Assembly: GCA_964019165.1 (NCBI GenBank)
Contig: OZ025270.1
Location: forward strand, 6,162,644 to 6,226,643
Reading direction: 5' to 3'
DNA length: 64,000 nt
Origin: Mastigias papua
Lineage: Eukaryota; Cnidaria; Scyphozoa; Rhizostomeae; Mastigiidae
Part shown: piece by piece, positions 33,130 to 64,000 of the stretch
Numbering within the stretch: position 1 is the stretch's first letter
How the letters are laid out: each line of letters begins with the position of its first letter
The notes under the pieces: generated by a model
Databases searched by the model: none
Told to the model about the DNA's origin: nothing
What the model saw: the letters and a program-made list of their open reading frames with translations, nothing else
Position numbers and translations under genes: made by a program

Positions 33130-33719
33130 TAGGTTAGAACTACTGTTAGAACTATCATCTGACGTTCAAGCAGGACGACTTAAGAGACAATTGCATCTCT
33201 AGGACGCTATTTGCATTACCCCATTGGTATCAAATGTAGGAATGAAAAGGACCAGTTTTGACAAGAAATAGTAAAGAAGTCATAAGGATTTGCGCTACAC
33301 CCTGACGTTAAAGGAAAACTATGGTGTTCGTGTATATAGGGACTTAGTCTCTCTCTGTTGTTTGTTACCATTGTCAATTCTGACAAGTGTACCCTCATTG
33401 ATTGCCATAATATGTTTCGTCACTTCTTTTTCTTTTTTCTTTTTTTTAACGTCACAGTCACTGTCATGACACGTTACAGTATCAAATGAATTTGAGCTTT
33501 TTAGGTCCAGTTGCCCTGTGCGGTCGGTTGATCGCATTGAAAATATACTTTTCAAGCTTATTTAAACAAAATGTGTTTTGGATTTGAAAATGATATGCTA
33601 TTCTAAATTGTTGAATTTAGACCAGATTAGCAGAATCATCATGTACTGAGAACCGAACAGATCTTGTGCTGAATTTGTGGACGAAATCCTGCACTAGGGC
33701 TGGTAAACTTTGTAGCATA
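33130..33719. other. Non-coding stretch
   Basis: No gene recognised. It contains a pyrimidine-rich T/C run near 33421-33448. Confidence 0.4.
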
Positions 33720-34164
33720 TACACGTATTTTTTTATAAGAAAGTAGTACTCAATTCGTCAAAAAGTTAAGAAAGTTCAATAATGGATTTTGCAAACCTAA
33801 GAAAGTTTAAAAATTTGTTTTTACTCAATAAAGATAAACAAGCAAAACTATGAAAAAATTTCACCCTGTGATCAATAAGAGATAGTCAGGAAAAGCACTT
33901 AAACAACTAAGTAACAGACCCAATAGTATGTATATGCACAGGAAACATGATTTTCTCCCAAATTTTCAGATTAAAAACGCGTGTTATGCACTGTGTCGAG
34001 TTCTATTAACCAAGAAATTCAGTTTTTGCCCTAAGAAAGTCTGAAGAAAGTTTGAGTACTGGGACTGCCTGATTATTAAGAAAGTTTGAGTACTGGGACT
34101 GCCTGATTATTAAGAAAGTTTGAGTACTGGAGTCATTTTAAACTTTTTAATAAAAAAATGTGTA
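33720..34164. mobile_element. MITE, family B (copy 3)
   Basis: Left end TACACGTATTTTTTTATAAG and right end TTAATAAAAAAATGTGTA are inverse, with TA borders. Inside are repeated TTAAGAAAGTTTGAGTACTG motifs (a 52-bp tandem duplication at 34026-34130). Confidence 0.75.
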
Positions 34165-34260
34165 AGCATGGCTGATCATCAAAAACTTTGTTTTATAATT
34201 TCATTGCATAGTGCCTACTTCAACACCAACTGCACCCATCACAACCACACTCGTCTTGTT

Positions 34261-34380
34261 TGGGGCCATTCAAGAAGTACGTACTCTCAAAATTCGTCAA
34301 TTTTGGACCCCCTCCCCTAGTACGCTTTGGAGGTACCCCTCACCGAGCGTACGCACTTTTAAGCCACCATCCCCTGTCTA
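34261..34380 (+). mobile_element. Single end related to the GGGGTCATTCA element
   Basis: TGGGGCCATTCAAGAAGTAC and further GTACGC and CCCCTC motifs resemble the end of the element at 51819-52578. Confidence 0.45.
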
Positions 34381-35979
34381 AATATTTCAATTTATTCTTT
34401 GCCTCACTATTTTCAGAATTCGCAAAATTTAATGCATAAAGGCCTGATTAAACTAGGCAACATTGTCGAGCAACAGCTAAAAATATACCATGTTGAACAA
34501 ATGTTTTCTAGTTTAGCCACCGAGCTGCATAACAAATGTCGCTCAAATTGTGGTGCGCCTATGCTTGAACATGCTCAAAAATTTTGTGCGATATTTCGCA
34601 TGCTGAACACATGCTTTCTAGTTTAGCCACATTGTCAACAGACAATTCAATTCAATTCTTCTGTATTCATGCTTGGCACGTCAAAACGACTGATCTTTTT
34701 CATAGATCAGTTGTCAACACGCCATTTTCTTCATCTTCAAGTACTTCAGGAATATGAAAGCACAGTGATATAAGGAAGCCAAACCTACTTTAAATAAGGA
34801 TGCTAATTTGTACTCAATCATTAAATTTTATGCCTATTTAACAAAATTTATGCTAAACCGTTTGGTAAACGCGAAATTCTACGGGTTCCTTTCTATTGTG
34901 CAATATGGGATGCCTGTCATTATCTTATGACATCCCACTATGAATTAAGAAACCGATAAGAAACTTTTAGATCCTAAATACCCGAATATGTAAGAAACTT
35001 TAAGCATTAAACCTTTCACTAAGTGTCTTGTTAAAAATACGAGCATCAGCTGTAAATCTCTCCATTTTAAAAACATGTGTCTTCAGTACGTGTCTTCTCT
35101 ATCCTTGTGCTTCGGTTCTAAACAGCTCACAGGCGTTTTAATACTAATGAAAATCGAAGCCTATTAATTGTGCACGTCCTGGTCCCAAAACCTGTTGATG
35201 GTTTAGTTAGCGAAAACAAGATTCTGAAAAGTGATTAAACTGAATTATAATGCAATGATCACGTGAGTTAAATGTGTATGTTGTTACAATTTCAGGTTGT
35301 CTAAAGTCTGTGAAATGTTAGCATCCCTGTCAAATTTCAATTCTAAAAGTGACTGAGAAACTCACTAAATGGGGGAAATCCAACTGCTCCTTATGGGAGA
35401 GCCGTGGCGCCCCCTGAAAACTTTGAAAACCGTGGATCCGAAGCAAACCTGCGTGTAATATTGAAAACTGTTAGGAAAGTTCTTTATTGCATATTAAGGA
35501 AAATGATCCGTAACATGTTCTTCAGTCATATATTGCTTAGTGGGAGAGAGAAACTCTATGGAGCAACTGAAAAATCGCTCATCATCCACTGTGGTAGAAG
35601 CAACATCTACAGGGATAAAAGGAGCATATGTGAACATCAACATATCGGCTTGGTGTTTAAGTCGCGGTATTAGTTTCAAGCTTACAAATGGCTATACATG
35701 GTATGCTTGGTGTATAAGTCGATTGTCTGTTTTTGAGTAAAGAAGTTTACAATAGATCAAAAACTAAATGAAGCTACTAAAGTATATCACAAGTGCTTGT
35801 GCTCTGCTACATCTGATGAAAGCTCGCTGTGAGCAGCTCTTCTACTTCATCACAGTCTAAATTCTTATTTTGCTTTCCACGTCATTCGCATCCAGCCAAA
35901 AAATCATCTGTTCAATCTACAGCATTGGGTAACTCTATGGATAAACCACACTTCTTGAAAGAACGCACAATTATTTCAA
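34381..35979. other. Non-coding stretch
   Basis: No gene recognised on either strand. TAAGAAACTTT motifs at 34955-35005 recall the inside of family-B MITEs. A 67-bp partial repeat (ACATGTTTTCTAG-like) occurs at 34493-34627. Confidence 0.35.
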
Positions 35980-36745
35980 AATGGAATGGAGAATTTTCGA
36001 ATGCTGATTTTTAGCATCAGAATCCTTCATCTTGCCAAACGACACCACCCTTTGGACACTATACAAATAACGTATAGAAGCCTGATTGAGCCATATTTCA
36101 CATTCTGTTGTCCAGTTTGGGGGAACGCAGGTAGTACACACTTACAAAAGTTACAAAAAGTACAAAATCGAGGTGCGAGAATCCTTACCAACAGTCCTTA
36201 TGATGCTCACTCACAGTCACTAACAACAGTTTGGTTTACTTATTATCAAACAGTTGATTGCTACGGAGACCGCTAAGATCGTTCATAAGCTCTCCATAAC
36301 GAGGCACCAGAATACATACAGGAATTGTTTCATAAGCTCCCTGATACTCAAAGTAGGGTTCTACGAAACTCTAAAACTGATCTTCATGCTCCCTTGCTAA
36401 GGACTTCTTCAGGGCAGAAAAAATTTGCCTACATGGAGGTAAATATCTGGAATACCCTTTCTAACGAGACGAAATCAATTGACTGTTTCTCAGCCTTTAA
36501 AGCAAAGTTGAAAACTCGAAGTAATTTTCCAGTTGCGACTTTATTTGCCTTTCAGCACAAAATACTTTCCTTTCATTACTTTATATATTGAACTTTATGC
36601 ATTTTTCTTTTAGTAGTGTAATTAGTTATGTATGTAATTAGGCATGACTCTAGTTAGGCTTTAACAGGGCAGTTTTGTAAACCAGTCCATTTGCAAACTC
36701 TACCCTGCATAAAGAATTTATAAATGAAATGAAAGAATGAAAAGG
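35980..36745 (+). mobile_element. CR1/L2-like LINE 3' end (plus strand)
   Basis: A C-terminal ORF2 trail: IQITYRSLIEPYFTFCCPVW with KVQNRGARILTNSPYDAH at 36060-36220, then LFHKLPDTQSRVLRNSKTDL and NIWNTLSNETKSID to a stop at 36589. A 3' UTR ends in (AATGA)-like repeats near 36722-36742. 5'-truncated with two frameshifts. Confidence 0.8.
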
Positions 36746-36759
36746 GAATGAACTGAATT

Positions 36760-38287
36760 AGTAGTTGTATTGTAAAAGATGTTTGATAAGTGAATTCGTT
36801 CAGTCTGCTACTGCTCTGTCAAATGTGTTATGGAAGTAAGACACTACAAAAAGCACTGAGAATCTGGCCCCTCCTCCCACCATCCACAAAAGTCAAATAC
36901 TGTCGAACTGCAGGGTCCCTTCCGTGGATGTCCAATTCTTTTTAGTACCCCCTCCCCCAACTGGTTATAAAGTCAAATGGCTTAGAAGTAGAGCTACATT
37001 ATAGTTGCAGAAAATCTAGAAAAATTTAGCATCTTTTCCAATATATGTTATGCATTCATCTGAACTAAAACTTCAAAGTTCACAATCAATTCCCAATTCA
37101 AGATTCTTAACCAATGACAAATCTATGTCAGAAAACAAAAAGATGTAATGACAGCACATGCAAGAAATCTTTTGTAAATGAAAAGTGAAAATGTGAATGT
37201 CTGCAATATAGTATTCGAGCCACCTCCTTCTCGAACCTTATACAACCATCCACAATTAACAGTCATTTTTATTGACCCTTTTCCATGTGGACGTCATAAA
37301 TGTATGGTCACTAAATACCGTTGATAGCCACAAAATAACTTTGATGCTCACTACTTGGAACAATACAGTGATACTAAGGTATCAATTCCCTCATATAAGG
37401 GCACATGAAGGAGGACGTTTAAACTTTAATGCCTCAGGTGTGCATGTGATTGCAGAAGGAATGCAGTTTGAAATTGTGGAGCTGCTTTCAGTAGCTAACG
37501 TCAAATCCAACATGCAAAACTCCAAGCTCTGATTGACGGAGGGTAAGCATTTGAACATAGCCACTTGTTCAACATGTTACCGCAAAAAATACATTATAGA
37601 GGTTTAAGGTACCAATCTCAGCACACCTGACTCTTGAAACTCTTTCAATTCAACATTCTTATGTTATGCAAAGTGATTTAATCTTCAATAAAACACAAAA
37701 ATGGGAACGTTATCCAGCATACTGACAGTACTTTTTCCGTCCGGTATTCATCATCGGGGTATGAAACGACGGACAATGACAGAAAGGTGACTGGAATGTG
37801 TAACCAGAAGAAAAGATAACTTTATGGAATAGTAGGAATATCGCCCCTGATTGGCTACCTGGCTTGGCCAATTGGCATCCACTTCAGAAGTGGAAAGATT
37901 TTTATCTGGGAATCCAAGTATCCAGCGCAAAATTTCTGTAAAACATCAAATGGGGTGGACGTACATAACGTCTGTCTGTAAGTGTTTAGCTACTGTTTAT
38001 CTAAAGTTCTGTTTTTCCATAAATTAATTGTCATTAGAGTATACAATTTCAAGTCTAGACAGTGAAGGACTTTTTCTCCTAATTTAACATGAATTATGTC
38101 ATTAAAGTTTCATACTCTTCTCAACAGTTCAAGATTGTTCTGCGAAACCTTCAGCAAATATTTGCTAACCAAATAAGTTTCTGGTGACTACATTCCCTGG
38201 TTCCGATACTTTTCCACCTCTGGCCCACCTGCACGTTGTTTAGCTAAAGAGTCAGAGAGAAAACGAACTTTTTCTATTTACATAAAA
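36760..38287. other. Non-coding stretch downstream of SMC4
   Basis: No gene or clear repeat recognised. An 86-codon frame at 37272-37532 has no family support. Confidence 0.4.
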
Positions 38288-63009
<24,722 letters not shown>

Positions 63010-63186
63010 CTTAAAAATAAATAGCAAAATTTAATCAGTCATATTTCCAAATATTGTTAATTCTAAGATTAAGCAAGGATTTCAATATCGAAGGGATAAA
63101 ACACAATCAGGTACTTCATGTTCAAACAATGCCACAGCGTTTTGTTGAAATTAGACAACCCTAGCACGACTACTTACGTATACAAT

Positions 63187-63525
63187 TACTCTTGGGCGAC
63201 CAATAAAATGGGGGCTGGGGAACACCTAATAAGCGGGGGATAGGACCAAAAATGTAATAGAAGGGGGTCTGGGCAAAAAATTCAAAAAATGAAGTCAAGA
63301 ATCAATGTTCAGAATCAACTAAAACTTTCGAAACGAAGTGTAATGCAATACGAAGTGTAATCTCTTAATGATAGTATTTACTTGCACGCTACAGTATCTT
63401 CTCTGGAAATTGCATGGCTGGGAGCCTACTTAAAAACTAATAGGCGGGGGTTGGAATAAATGTCCTGGGTGGAAAAGTTTGAAAAAATAATTAGCAGGGA
63501 GCAAGTCCTTTAGGCACCCAACAGT
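63187..63525. mobile_element. MITE, family A (copy 5)
   Basis: TACTCTTGGGCGACCAATAA (left) and inverted right end ACTGTTGGGTGCCTAAAGG. Internal GGCGGGGGTTGGAATAAA. The right TA border is mutated to TG. In the SMC4 intron upstream of exon a. Confidence 0.82.
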
Positions 63526-64000
63526 GCGCAAAGAAAACTTGTGTAAAGCATTTCTCGCACTGAACACTCCTTCAAACATCGAAACTTGAAACTGAATGGT
63601 CTCTATGACATAGACTGTGCCAAAATTCGACGGTCAAACATGCTTTCAAACACTCGTTCAAACATCTAGTTTGATATCCGTGTTCAGAGGTTCCCCTGGC
63701 AGCTATTATGACGTTGTGGAGTAAAAGGATAAACTAGACAAAAAGCAAAGGATGCAACAAATGGAATAAACAAAAATGTGATGAAAAGGAGAAACTAGAT
63801 CTGACAAGAAAAGTGTTTAGGGAAACTCGGCAGCTAGACAAATCTAAACAAAAGGACAAGGTCTTATGAAGCAATGGGATTTTAGCACAATAAGTATAGG
63901 GGAAATCATAACAATGAGCTATTAGTTAAGGAAAAACGTTTTGAAAGAATGATTGAATCGAAAATAGTTAACGAAAACCTTTTTCATCCAACACTGAAAT
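63526..64000 (-). other. SMC4 intron running off the window
   Basis: No exon was seen here. The upstream exons encoding the N-terminal head must lie beyond 64000. Confidence 0.6.

Overview
The window is nuclear DNA of a multicellular animal. It is AT-rich and repeat-rich, its genes have GT-AG introns, and it holds SINEs, MITEs, LINEs and LTR retrotransposons. No bacterial, viral or organellar gene layout is present. The repeat mix and the single-exon rhodopsin-like receptor suggest a marine invertebrate, perhaps a cnidarian. That placement is an inference of low confidence.

Two host genes are visible. (1) SMC4, the condensin ATPase subunit, lies on the minus strand. Twenty-three exons (38420-63009) cover about the last 750 residues: the second half of the N-terminal coiled coil, the hinge, the returning coiled coil and the C-terminal ATPase half with signature motif, Walker B and stop codon. 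The N-terminal half is beyond the right edge. Every exon length, reading phase and splice site fits. (2) A class-A GPCR on the minus strand is cut in two (31292-31716 and 27574-28250) by an LTR retrotransposon whose two 256-bp LTRs look identical, so the insertion is recent. The remaining protein-coding traces belong to mobile elements.

Layout. 1-4400: a LINE 3' end and an RTE-like LINE remnant. 4455-12170: one minus-strand LINE broken by a Harbinger-like element and by an LTR retrotransposon, the latter broken in turn by a hAT-like element. 12223-14949: a 0.6-kb-arm inverted repeat enclosing a SINE with clean target duplications, a MITE and a tRNA-like SINE piece. 15500-26960: satellites, LINE remnants and MITEs. 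27574-31716: the interrupted GPCR. 32200-36750: low-complexity DNA, two MITEs and a LINE tail. 38288-64000: SMC4, with introns carrying a LINE, MITEs, minisatellites and an antisense copy of SMC4's own 3' end.

Points most worth checking: a 43-nt antisense match between the GPCR and the inside of the element that splits it; the antisense SMC4 3'-end retrocopy in an SMC4 intron, flanked by imperfect direct repeats; two TA-inserting MITE families with four or five copies each; the four-element nest; and the long inverted repeat whose arms both keep an ORF for nearly the same short peptide.
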